The notes below the pieces were generated by a model, which saw only the letters and a program-made list of their open reading frames with translations, ran no database searches and was not told where the DNA came from. This document shows positions 1 through 7,610 of a DNA stretch of 41,507 bases, one piece after another. Each line of letters starts with the position of its first letter. Within the stretch, counting starts at the first letter, position 1. The stretch covers positions 29,617 through 71,123 of the forward strand of contig NZ_CAJUHF010000016.1 in the NCBI RefSeq assembly GCF_910585845.1, read 5' to 3'. The stretch comes from an uncultured Bacteroides sp. (GTDB lineage: Bacteria; Bacteroidota; Bacteroidia; Bacteroidales; Bacteroidaceae). The position numbers were made by a program, and so were the translations under genes.

Positions 1-195
1 CAAACTCATCTTATTAATGTTTAGTATTAGTATTTCTCAAAGTGTCAGTGCCGGAAATAAGAGTAGAAGGTTATGACTTCCAGCTACAGAAATTTTTCCG
101 GTTAACTAATTATCAGTGTGCAAAATTAGTCAAACTGTTTGGTTTGGCAAGAAATGAGGGGAAAAAATGCACATTACGCCGCGCTTTGAGCAATT

Positions 196-1437
196 TTATG
201 CATTCTTCCTGTAGTTGAAGCGGTTCATTACGTATTCTATCCAATGTTCACGGTCCATTTCGAAATGCTCCAACATGGCATCGGCCGGTGAATCTTCGCA
301 TTCTTCATCGTTTGCACAGCGAAGTTTATATTCCATCTCTTCGCTTGTGAGGGGGAATACTTGGAAGAAGTCCACGGACTTGCCCGTGGACAGGGGGAGG
401 GATATTCTGTCGTAAATGTCGGGTTGCGGGCAGAGCAGCAAGGCTGAGTTGTAGGGAACGTTGTCTGCGAAAGGTTCGCTGTCGGGGTGGGACAACGAAT
501 GTCCCCACGCCACCCAACTATCAGTCCTGATGGGCATGCGGGCGAAATCTTTCAGCAGTCGGATAGGCCAATAATTTCGTTCATCGCTTAGGCTGTCTTC
601 TGCCAACTCCCAGTCGGCGGGAAGATATATCAGTAGTTCGGCGCGTTCTGCCAACAGGTATTCATATCTATATTGGTCGGGCACGTTCATGCGGTGGGCA
701 CCGACGCCCATAGTACACAAGGTATAGTAGTTGCGGTTCTCGGCAGGAGGGATGATGGCAATGTCTATATGGATGTCAGGCGAGACAATTTCGTGAAAGA
801 CTTCAGCATACTCTCCGAACGTATCTTCAATGAAGTCCGATACTTCGGCTGTTTCGGTCTCTGAATAATATTCGGGTTGCGTGCCATTCTTGTCTTTGGG
901 CTCTAAAGCCTTTCTCCACATGGAGAGTGCCGTCTGTTTGGCTTTTCCCATATCATTGGTCCACATGTAGAAGAATCCTGATTCCGACTCGTCTTTCATC
1001 TCTATGACCAGGAAGTCGGAATAGAAACTGATGCTTTCCACTTCTTGCCAGGGCGCCGACTCGATGCGGATGTACCGTTCTCCGTTGTTTATGTCCATGA
1101 TATATTGCGGTCCTTCCGAGGTCAGTACGGGAAAGCAGTCGCTGCTATGCAGATTGGAATACAGCTTGTTGATGTTCCACAAGAATTTCCCGTAGGCCAA
1201 CGTGAGCACTGCCAATAAGGTCAATGCCTTCCACGGCCGTCCGGCCACCAACATCACTATGATTCCTATAAGGACGAGTATCAGAGCGACCTTGCCGATT
1301 GTGGTAGCGTTTTGCAGGATGTTACTTTTTATTGCACACCAAAGAAATTCGATTCTGCTTGGGGCGGATGTACATCGCATGTCCTGGAAATCTTCTGTCG
1401 GGTTGACCGGCAAAGTGTTAATCGTGTAGCGTTCCAT
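196..1437 (-). CDS. Membrane-anchored SUFU (suppressor of fused) domain protein
   Basis: 413 residues. Two hydrophobic segments at about residues 45-90 should anchor it in the inner membrane. Residues about 95-185 resemble the YcxB-like domain that follows two membrane helices in other bacterial proteins (a weak call). Residues about 190-410 look like a SUFU domain: a YYTLCTMGVGAHRMNVP block, an ELLIYLPADWEL block, a WPIRLLKDFARMP block with a following W-GH, then PF and a LLLCPQP strand. Bacterial SUFU domains have been described as immunity proteins in polymorphic toxin systems and also occur alone; no toxin gene is next to this one. The start follows a good -7 box at 1486-1493. The gene lies downstream of the C1 peptidase gene on the same strand, with a terminator-like hairpin between them, so it is probably transcribed alone. 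SUFU call fairly sure, function unknown. Confidence 0.75.
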   Translation of the reverse strand: MERYTINTLPVNPTEDFQDMRCTSAPSRIEFLWCAIKSNILQNATTIGKVALILVLIGIIVMLVAGRPWKALTLLAVLTLAYGKFLWNINKLYSNLHSSDCFPVLTSEGPQYIMDINNGERYIRIESAPWQEVESISFYSDFLVIEMKDESESGFFYMWTNDMGKAKQTALSMWRKALEPKDKNGTQPEYYSETETAEVSDFIEDTFGEYAEVFHEIVSPDIHIDIAIIPPAENRNYYTLCTMGVGAHRMNVPDQYRYEYLLAERAELLIYLPADWELAEDSLSDERNYWPIRLLKDFARMPIRTDSWVAWGHSLSHPDSEPFADNVPYNSALLLCPQPDIYDRISLPLSTGKSVDFFQVFPLTSEEMEYKLRCANDEECEDSPADAMLEHFEMDREHWIEYVMNRFNYRKNA

Positions 1438-1485
1438 ATCTGGAGTATGTTATTGTTTTTATTCTTTTCTGTTTTTATCTCTTCG

Positions 1486-1515
1486 CAAATATACTCTTTT
1501 TTGTAGAATCCACAA
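1486..1515 (-). promoter_or_regulatory. Bacteroides-type promoter for the SUFU gene
   Basis: Read on the minus strand, TATATTTG (1486-1493) fits the TAnnTTTG -7 consensus. TTG at 1513-1515 lies 19 bases further upstream, as expected for the -33 element. The start codon is about 50 bases downstream. Confidence 0.6.
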
Positions 1516-1533
1516 CGATACTCCTTGAATAAA

Positions 1534-1594
1534 AACATAAGAGTTAAAACCGACACTTCTACTTTAGAGAAAGTGAAGCAGTCGGCTTTAACTC
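1534..1594 (-). terminator. Hairpin terminator after the C1 peptidase gene
   Basis: GAGTTAAA at 1541 pairs with TTTAACTC ending at 1594, with CCGAC/GTCGG and a CTTC-ACTTT/AAAGTGAAG inner stem around a short AGAGA loop. On the minus strand the hairpin is followed within a few bases by a run of five T. It lies about 70 bases past the peptidase stop. Confidence 0.6.
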
Positions 1595-1663
1595 CTATGG
1601 CTTTCCTGACGATGAAAACAGTGTTCAAGTCAGGTGTTTCTTTTTTCTGAGAATATCGTTCGC

Positions 1664-2866
1664 TTATTTGATACCCAATTTCTTGGCGATATCTTTGGGC
1701 AGTGCATCTTTATGTACAATGATATTCATTGTTTTGTAGCGCACAAATGCCTTTGAAGCATACCACAGTCCCTCGTACTTACCGGCTTTGCCCCAAGAGT
1801 TCTTCACCATATAGTACTCGTTGCCTTCCTGGTCCTTAGCGATACCGTAGATCAGCATGCCATGGTCATCGGTTGTTTCCCAGTTGTCGTATGCCTCCTG
1901 GCGTTCTTCCTGAGTACACCACTTCTGCGGTTGCGGCTTGGTGTTCAGTTTCTTCTCCTCAGGTTTCATCTTCAGCCAGTGAGCCATGTCCGAACCGCTC
2001 AGTTCCTGCACTTTTTCCACGTCGGGCAATACGGCGATACCGTCGCGCGTGAAACCCTGTTCGCTTACATCGCTACCCCAAGCGATGGTGTACCCTTTGT
2101 TGATGGCGTTGTCGAACACCTGCATCAACTCGTCGATGGGCAAGTTGTAAGAAGAAGCCCAACGCCAGTTGTCCTGTATCTCGATGATGAACGGCTGATA
2201 GAAGGGGTGATGTGTGTAGGAAGTCAGCGAGATGTAGTCATCCGCATTCAGTCCGGTAGATTCGTAGAAGGATTTCGGAGTATATTCCTTGCCTTTGTAA
2301 GTGAACTTCTCGGGACGTTCGCCCAGATAGATGTCGTGGATAGCTGTGATTGCTTTCTTCCAAAGCGGGTTCTTGTCCTTGTCTGTCTGCAGGCTGCGCA
2401 GATTTCCTTTGGCAATGGCGTCTACTACGGCATTGGAAACGGCAGTCAGTTCGGTGTGGTTGCTCAGCGTGTCGCCGTACATCACTCCCGGACGCATCTC
2501 TTCTTCGGGTACCAGTCCGAAGGTCTTCATTCCGTAGATGACATCGTAGAACGAGCCGCCTTGTGAGAAGGAGACGTCACCATGCGTGCGTACTGCTCTG
2601 TCGGCACGATCCAAATAAGTGTTGTGTACGATGAACATTTCAGAAAAATCATACTCTCCCTTTCCCATGCGGAGCAGTTCCGATTCGATGAATGCCAGTC
2701 CGGAGTAGCACCAGCACGTACCGGCACGGTTTTGGTTCTTAATGGAAGTGATAGGATTTTCTTTTACGGTAGTAAAGATGAAACCTTCTTCTTTCGGAGT
2801 GTCTTGTGCCATTGCGCTTAAACTTAGCAAGCCCAATGTGGCCATCATTATTGATTTCTTCATCAT
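1664..2866 (-). CDS. Exported C1-family (bleomycin hydrolase/aminopeptidase C-like) cysteine peptidase
   Basis: 400 residues with a signal peptide (hydrophobic residues 5-18, probable cleavage after AMA at residue 20). The papain-type catalytic set is complete. Gln45 and Cys51 are in the NQNRAGTCW block, His335 is in DDHGML, and Asn356 is in VKNSWG. The spacing, the long insert between Cys and His, and the length of about 380 mature residues fit the bleomycin hydrolase/PepC (C1B) branch rather than ordinary papain proteases. Cytoplasmic PepC enzymes act as aminopeptidases on small peptides. The signal peptide here puts this one in the periplasm or on the outer membrane, where it could trim peptides before uptake. 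The start has a second Met one codon later (MMKK); either is possible. A -7 box lies at 2900-2907. Family call sure, substrate inferred. Confidence 0.88.
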   Translation of the reverse strand: MMKKSIMMATLGLLSLSAMAQDTPKEEGFIFTTVKENPITSIKNQNRAGTCWCYSGLAFIESELLRMGKGEYDFSEMFIVHNTYLDRADRAVRTHGDVSFSQGGSFYDVIYGMKTFGLVPEEEMRPGVMYGDTLSNHTELTAVSNAVVDAIAKGNLRSLQTDKDKNPLWKKAITAIHDIYLGERPEKFTYKGKEYTPKSFYESTGLNADDYISLTSYTHHPFYQPFIIEIQDNWRWASSYNLPIDELMQVFDNAINKGYTIAWGSDVSEQGFTRDGIAVLPDVEKVQELSGSDMAHWLKMKPEEKKLNTKPQPQKWCTQEERQEAYDNWETTDDHGMLIYGIAKDQEGNEYYMVKNSWGKAGKYEGLWYASKAFVRYKTMNIIVHKDALPKDIAKKLGIK

Positions 2867-2899
2867 AATTTAAATGTTATTGATTTATTACTTGCACTG

Positions 2900-2907
2900 C
2901 AAATATA
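2900..2907 (-). promoter_or_regulatory. -7 promoter box for the C1 peptidase gene
   Basis: Minus-strand TATATTTG matches TAnnTTTG, 33 bases upstream of the start codon. A TTTG lies 16 bases further upstream, slightly closer than the usual -33 spacing. Confidence 0.5.
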
Positions 2908-3113
2908 GGTAGAATATCGTAAACAAAAGCTATTTTGAGGACGTTTTATGCAGATTTGGGCATGCAGATTGCTTTTTTCTTCCTGTTAGCTTGAATGGGA
3001 ATCGGTAACCTTAGGTTCAGCATACTAAAGTTAAGGTCTGGCGGCGTAAACGTGAACTTTAGATGTTCCGAGTAACGGACGATTTTACCTCGTGTTAACT
3101 CAAAATTCCAAAT
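2908..3113. other. Intergenic stretch before the repeat; no gene seen
   Basis: No convincing gene. It holds an 8-base inverted repeat, CTAAAGTT and AACTTTAG, around positions 3024-3063. Reading frames run through into the neighbouring repeat but start and end differently in the second repeat copy, so I do not call them. Confidence 0.4.
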
Positions 3114-3390
3114 TGTCGGATTGTCCCGGGCTTTGTGTCCGATTCCCCTGGGGTTTGTGTTCGATTCCCCTGGGGTTTTCCGGATAAATGCGGGGCAACG
3201 TTCCGGAAAACCCCAGGGGATGCGGCAGCAAATGCGGCGGGTTTTTATTCGTACTACGGCTTCTTCCAGCGTTGCAAGCGGTCGTTCCACAGTGAGTGGT
3301 CGTCGGGGACGTGGAGGGGCGGAGAAACGAACGGGATGTTCCGGCCGTTCATGGCATTTTACGCCTTTTCCTATTTTTCTTTTTCTTCTT
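3114..3390 (+). repeat. Dispersed GC-rich intergenic repeat, copy 1
   Basis: About 277 bases that reappear at 40988-41256 in the same orientation with about 90 percent identity in the core by eye. The shared part begins at TGTCGGATTG and runs through AAATGCGGGGCAACGTTCCGG and GTTGCAAGCGGTCGTTCCAC to a T/C-rich tail ending TTCTTCTT. Copy 1 has an internal duplication of a 22-base unit near 3136-3179 and a perfect 19-base hairpin. It is clearly richer in G and C than the flanks. It is open in frames on both strands, but differences between the copies show no third-position bias. It resembles no insertion sequence or RNA that I recognise. Confidence 0.85.
3166..3220. repeat. Perfect 19-base inverted repeat inside repeat copy 1
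   Basis: TCCCCTGGGGTTTTCCGGA at 3166-3184 is matched exactly by its reverse complement at 3202-3220 around a 17-base loop. The left arm is also present, less its last bases, in the duplicated unit just upstream. In copy 2 the same arms carry at least two mismatches. Confidence 0.85.
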
Positions 3391-3586
3391 TCAGACACAT
3401 TTTGAATATAGATGTATGTTTGACACTATTTTATTGTAGATTTCTGTCCAATTATGCAAGTGGCTACAATTCTTTTCGTATTTTTGAGGTCGGAAATTGG
3501 ACATTTCCCGAAGAGAAAAGTCCATCTGCATGATTACGACTTTGGGCAAAAGAGACTAAATATTAAAATCCATTCAGATAAACAGC

Positions 3587-3979
3587 ATGGACAATTTATC
3601 GCATTTTCACTCGTTAGAAGAACTGATACGTGCCCTTGATAGGGAACGTAAACTGCTTCATGCACTTTTTCAAGACAGGAAGAAAATGTCTTTCCGATAT
3701 GAACTTGCACGCGAGTTGGCAAGCAAGAAAGATGAAAGCCTGGAGTTCTTAAGGTTTGATCTTGCTGGCATCAATATCTTTTTAACGGAGTTTTATGTTC
3801 ATTTGGGAATGCGTTCATCATTTCTTATTCCTGAAGATATTGAAATGAGGTTGTGTTACAATGGTTCAAAGGAAAGATATGACAGCCAATATCAACGTTT
3901 TCATAACCTGAGAACAGACATACCACTTCTGCAATCCTTAATTGACCTCATTAATAAGTATCATCGCTGCTATGATTAG
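3587..3979 (+). CDS. Small helical protein of unknown function
   Basis: 130 residues, not recognised. It is rich in charged residues and looks mostly helical. An N-terminal stretch (LEELIRALDRERKLLHAL) is a likely amphipathic helix, and there is no signal peptide or membrane segment. Base composition is lower in G and C than the patatin gene after it. The ATG at 3587 is supported by the conserved-looking first helix starting directly after it. A possible -7 box, TATTTTTG, lies at 3479-3486, about 100 bases upstream, so the leader would be long. The gene sits between the repeat and the patatin gene, about 50 bases before the latter, on the same strand. It could be a short relic of a longer protein, since it is brief and ends in a hydrophilic tail, but nothing shows a frameshift. 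Confidence 0.6.
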   Translation: MDNLSHFHSLEELIRALDRERKLLHALFQDRKKMSFRYELARELASKKDESLEFLRFDLAGINIFLTEFYVHLGMRSSFLIPEDIEMRLCYNGSKERYDSQYQRFHNLRTDIPLLQSLIDLINKYHRCYD

Positions 3980-4028
3980 GAAGGGTGTATAAATAATTAG
4001 TATTGAGTTAAATAGTACGTTTGTGCTT

Positions 4029-4877
4029 ATGAAGAAAATGATACATATAGACGGTTACAGCGGCCTTGTGTTGGAAGGGGGAGGCATGCGTGGTGTTTTT
4101 ACGTGCGGCGTGCTCGACAACTTTATGGACCGTGGTATCCGCTTTCCCTATACCATCGGGGTCAGTGCCGGGGCGTGCAACGGACTTTCGTACATGTCCG
4201 GTCAGCGAGGGCGTGCCAAGTTCAGTAACATCGACCTGTTGGAGAAGTACCATTACATCGGGCTGAAATACTTGCTGAAGAAACGTAATATCATGGACTT
4301 TGATTTGCTGTTCCGGGATTTTCCCGAACGTATCCTTCCTTACGACTATGAAACCTATTTCCACTGTTCCGAACGCTACGTGATGGTGACTACCAACTGC
4401 TTGACGGGTGAAGCGAACTATTTTGAGGAGAAGCGAAGCAAGGAGCGGGTGATTGACATCGTGCGGGCTTCGAGCAGTCTGCCGTTTGTTTGTCCCATTG
4501 CGTATGTAGACAAGATTCCGATGCTGGATGGCGGTATCGTGGATAGTATTCCGTTGCTGCATGCCCGTCGGGACGGGTTTACAAATAATGTAGTCGTACT
4601 GACACGTAATCGTGGATACCGGAAAAAGGTTCAGGGTACTAAGGTTCCTTCTTTCATCTACAGGAAGTATCCCGCCCTGCGTGCCGCCATCAATCGTCGC
4701 AGCGTGCTCTATAACGAGCAACTGGAGCTGGTGGAACGGTTGGAAGAGGCGGGAGAAATCACGGTCATCCGTCCGCAACGTCCGGTAGAGGTGAACCGTA
4801 TCGAGCAGGATGTCAGGAAACTGACAGAGTTATACGAAGAAGGATATCGGTGTGCGGAGCAATTCGCGTTTGAATAA
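4029..4877 (+). CDS. Patatin-like phospholipase
   Basis: 282 residues counted from ATG 4029. All patatin signatures are present: the oxyanion GGGMRG at residues 17-22, the nucleophile elbow GVSAG with Ser46, and the DGG motif with catalytic Asp167. The family hydrolyses acyl ester bonds of phospholipids or other lipids with a Ser-Asp dyad. There is no signal peptide, so the protein is probably cytoplasmic or loosely membrane-bound, like the YjjU-type bacterial patatins of similar length. An upstream in-frame GTG at 4023 overlaps a sequence resembling a -7 box (TACGTTTG, 4016-4023), so I prefer ATG 4029; ATG 4038 is also possible. The substrate is unknown. Confidence 0.88.
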   Translation: MKKMIHIDGYSGLVLEGGGMRGVFTCGVLDNFMDRGIRFPYTIGVSAGACNGLSYMSGQRGRAKFSNIDLLEKYHYIGLKYLLKKRNIMDFDLLFRDFPERILPYDYETYFHCSERYVMVTTNCLTGEANYFEEKRSKERVIDIVRASSSLPFVCPIAYVDKIPMLDGGIVDSIPLLHARRDGFTNNVVVLTRNRGYRKKVQGTKVPSFIYRKYPALRAAINRRSVLYNEQLELVERLEEAGEITVIRPQRPVEVNRIEQDVRKLTELYEEGYRCAEQFAFE

Positions 4878-5242
4878 TTCTCTGCACTGTATAAGTTCCG
4901 CTACATTTGTTGTGAGAAGCAGCTTCCACGCTTCCGCGGTCTTTAGCTTGGTGATGATGGCTTTAGCGGACAAATGCTCTACCTTGCGTTTGGCGATATG
5001 GTAATCCTTGTTACATTTATGTTCATCGCTTCGACACAGTTTCTTCCTGATAAGTATTAATACATGGGAACTATCCCATTTTCAGTGCTTGGCAATTCTG
5101 TTACATCTTCTATCACTTTTGTTACATGGTATCAAAATTACCACTTCTTGTAACATTTGTTTCAGTATTTTGTAGGTCGATTCCTTTCCTTTGCCAGTAC
5201 AAACGAAAACAAAAGAATTCAAAAATTTAAATGTAACGTACC
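4878..5242. other. Upstream regulatory region of the sugar operon
   Basis: 365 bases without a convincing gene. The right half holds TGTTACAT direct repeats and must carry the promoter of the operon starting at 5243. No clean TAnnTTTG box is visible; TATTTTG near 5167-5173 is one base short of it. The left half is open on the minus strand but lacks an ATG start. Confidence 0.55.
5009..5156 (+). promoter_or_regulatory. Candidate operator repeats, TGTTACAT
   Basis: TGTTACAT occurs at 5009-5016, 5099-5106 and 5120-5127, with the related TGTAACAT at 5149-5156. The second and third copies start 21 bases apart, two helical turns, as expected for a dimeric AraC-type regulator binding one face. They lie upstream of the TonB-dependent receptor gene, the first gene of the operon. 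Binding by the regulator at 13296-16121 is inferred. Confidence 0.45.
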
Positions 5243-7561
5243 ATGAAAGGAAAAGTATTTGTCATGCTTGCCATTGGTTTCATGTTGGCGGCAGAGACCT
5301 CCGCACAAGGGGCAAAGAATGATTCACTGCGTGTATCTCAATCTTCTAAAAAAGAAGAAGGTAACCGCAATGTCATGCTCAATGCGGCCAGTGCCAACGG
5401 ACCTCGCGAAATCTCCATCGGGCTGCCGGGTGGCGATGTGAATGTGCTTGAAAACGGGCTTCCCGTAGTGTATAACTCCAATCCTCATAATGTGAATACG
5501 CATTGGCGTGGAGATAGCAGCCTGGGGCATGTGGGGTTGTTGAAAATATCCGAGACTGCCATTACTACCGGAAATATAGGTTATGCCATCAATTCGTTTA
5601 CGCAGTTAGGTGAAGATGGCGGGGCTTTCAAGGGAACATTGAACTATAATACCAACCACTTTGGCAAGCAGCAGTTTGATCTGAACCTGAACGGAGACTT
5701 GGGAAACGGTTGGTATTATAGTGGAAGCGTTTACCAGAACTTTGACCCGGGAACATTCAAACTGCGTTTTGCCCAATATCAAGACCGTACACAGATTTAT
5801 AAGGCGGCTCTTACCAAAAAGTATAACGAAGGCCGTGGACAGCTTTCCGTGATTTATCACTACAGCAACAGTCATTGGTTGAGCAATGCCACTACGGGGG
5901 CTCCTTTTATCTATGTAGGCGATGGCAGTGTGAAGGAAATTCCCGGATTCAGCTTGGGTACTTCCTCTTATTTGCCCAATGTAGGTACCATCCCGTATAT
6001 GGATATCCGTACCGGAGAGGTGAAAGTGACCAATCTGTATGATGCCACTGCCAGTCGTGGCAATCAGTTGACTTTGCTCCACAAATACCGCTGGGATAAC
6101 GGATTGGAATGGATAGTAAATATGAAGTATGACCATGCCTTGGGCTCTTACCTCTATCAGACACCGATGGACATGAAGAAGCAAGAGGCTTCTGCCGGTT
6201 ATCAGTTGAAAAGAGAAAACGGAACATTGGAACCTTACAGCGGGTATGTGCAAAGTCGTATGTCTTGCTTTAATCGTGGCTATATTGACGAACTCCTTTT
6301 CACTACGGAGTTGTCCCGCCGGACTGCTACCCGTACTTGGCGTATCGGGTTGAACGAATGGTATTACGATGTGGACTATGCCTCCAACACCACCATGTAT
6401 GACCATACCGTAGAGGCTTACCCGCAACTGTTGTATGGAACCCCTTCCGCTCAGGTGCATTATTATGGAGATACTCCTTATTATAACTTTAACCAGAATG
6501 CTTCGGAGTATTACAAAGGATACGAAAACAAGCTTGCCCTCTATGCTACCCATGATTGGGATATTACGAACCGATTGAATTCTTATCTCGGTGCCAGACT
6601 GGAGTACCAACGTTTGGCGGGGGAGAATCTGGCGGTATATAACAAGGAAGGAAAAGCTGTGGGACGTTTCCATGACTACCATATCGGTGCCACTGCCGCT
6701 GATGGCACCACGATTGCTCCATGCAATTTCGGTTACGATTGGCTGAATATGGCTTTCACCGCTGCGTTGACTTACAAGATAACCGACCGTTTTGGAATGA
6801 CGGGCGATTTCACTTATATTACCCAACGTCCCAACCTGACCAATTTCGCTCCTGCCGAGATGCCGAATGTGGATAAGATAACCGTTCCTTTGGGACGTGC
6901 AGGCTTGTACTATAATACAGATTGGCTGAGTCTGACCTCTCTGTTCTCTTACATAGCCAAAACGAACAACAACTCTACGCTGAATCTGATTAACCCGAAC
7001 GATCCGACTGGAAAGGACATCAAGGCTGCTCCGTTGAGCTATGACATCCAGACGGTAGGGTGGACGACGGATGCCGTCATCAAGCCTTTCAAGGGATTCG
7101 ACTTTCATTTCCTGTTTACCTATCAGGTGCCCAAATACAAGAAATATGAGACCGGAGTCACTTTCCCCGATGGCAGTGAGGCAGGTATCAACGCTACGGG
7201 AAACATCGTGGCCGAAATACCGAAGGTACTGGTGGAACTTGATCCGAGCTACATGGTTACCAAAGACCTGAAGGTATGGGCGAGCTTCCGCTACTTCAGC
7301 AAAACGTACGCTAACATCAACGATGCCTATTATTTCAACGGCCGTTGGGAGACCTTCGGCGGGGTGAACTGGCAGGTGAACAAGCATCTTTCTTTGGGGG
7401 GTACCATCATCAACTTTTTGAACCAGACCGGTGCGAAAGGAACTATTGCCGGTGCCGAATTGGTGGAGAAAGAGAATGCGTCAGACTACAACGGTGCCTG
7501 GATGGCGGGCAGCTACATACGTCCGTTCACGGTGGAATTTTCTGCAAGCATTAAGTTCTAA
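5243..7561 (+). CDS. SusD-less TonB-dependent receptor-like outer membrane protein
   Basis: 772 residues. The signal peptide ends around ETSA (residue 21). Residues about 50-130 resemble the second half of a TonB receptor plug: a VNVLENGLPVVY strand like the usual DGVPV strand, then SLGHVGLLKISETAITTGNIGYA like the IERIEVLRGP-ALYG strand. The rest is rich in aromatic, alternating beta strands and ends in IKF, typical of a large outer membrane barrel. It lacks the N-terminal carboxypeptidase-like domain of SusC proteins, has a short plug, and no SusD gene follows. As first gene of an operon with GH32, permease and fructokinase genes, it most likely imports sucrose or short fructans. This parallels the TonB receptor-based sucrose locus of Xanthomonas (suxA). 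Barrel call sure, substrate inferred from context. Confidence 0.8.
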   Translation: MKGKVFVMLAIGFMLAAETSAQGAKNDSLRVSQSSKKEEGNRNVMLNAASANGPREISIGLPGGDVNVLENGLPVVYNSNPHNVNTHWRGDSSLGHVGLLKISETAITTGNIGYAINSFTQLGEDGGAFKGTLNYNTNHFGKQQFDLNLNGDLGNGWYYSGSVYQNFDPGTFKLRFAQYQDRTQIYKAALTKKYNEGRGQLSVIYHYSNSHWLSNATTGAPFIYVGDGSVKEIPGFSLGTSSYLPNVGTIPYMDIRTGEVKVTNLYDATASRGNQLTLLHKYRWDNGLEWIVNMKYDHALGSYLYQTPMDMKKQEASAGYQLKRENGTLEPYSGYVQSRMSCFNRGYIDELLFTTELSRRTATRTWRIGLNEWYYDVDYASNTTMYDHTVEAYPQLLYGTPSAQVHYYGDTPYYNFNQNASEYYKGYENKLALYATHDWDITNRLNSYLGARLEYQRLAGENLAVYNKEGKAVGRFHDYHIGATAADGTTIAPCNFGYDWLNMAFTAALTYKITDRFGMTGDFTYITQRPNLTNFAPAEMPNVDKITVPLGRAGLYYNTDWLSLTSLFSYIAKTNNNSTLNLINPNDPTGKDIKAAPLSYDIQTVGWTTDAVIKPFKGFDFHFLFTYQVPKYKKYETGVTFPDGSEAGINATGNIVAEIPKVLVELDPSYMVTKDLKVWASFRYFSKTYANINDAYYFNGRWETFGGVNWQVNKHLSLGGTIINFLNQTGAKGTIAGAELVEKENASDYNGAWMAGSYIRPFTVEFSASIKF

Positions 7562-7610
7562 GAACGAGTAAAAATCAATAACTTTGTATCATTCATTATA
7601 TTTAATCATC

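Noticed and set aside
2946..3398. Reading frames through repeat copy 1 on both strands, with partial matches in copy 2
   Set aside because: Starts and ends differ between the copies and the substitutions show no third-position bias, so I treat the element as non-coding for now. In-frame 9- and 3-base differences leave a little doubt.
4830..5085. Minus-strand open stretch of about 84 codons between the patatin gene and the sugar operon, with a helical-looking translation
   Set aside because: No ATG start, overlaps the patatin 3' end, and no recognised family. It could be a gene relic but cannot be supported.
5167..5173. TATTTTG as the promoter box of the sugar operon
   Set aside because: One base short of TAnnTTTG and without a suitable -33 element, so it is mentioned only as a possibility.
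5606..7387. Open frame of 593 codons on the minus strand across the barrel gene
   Set aside because: It lies entirely opposite a gene with a signal peptide, plug and barrel strands, and its translation has no recognisable domain.
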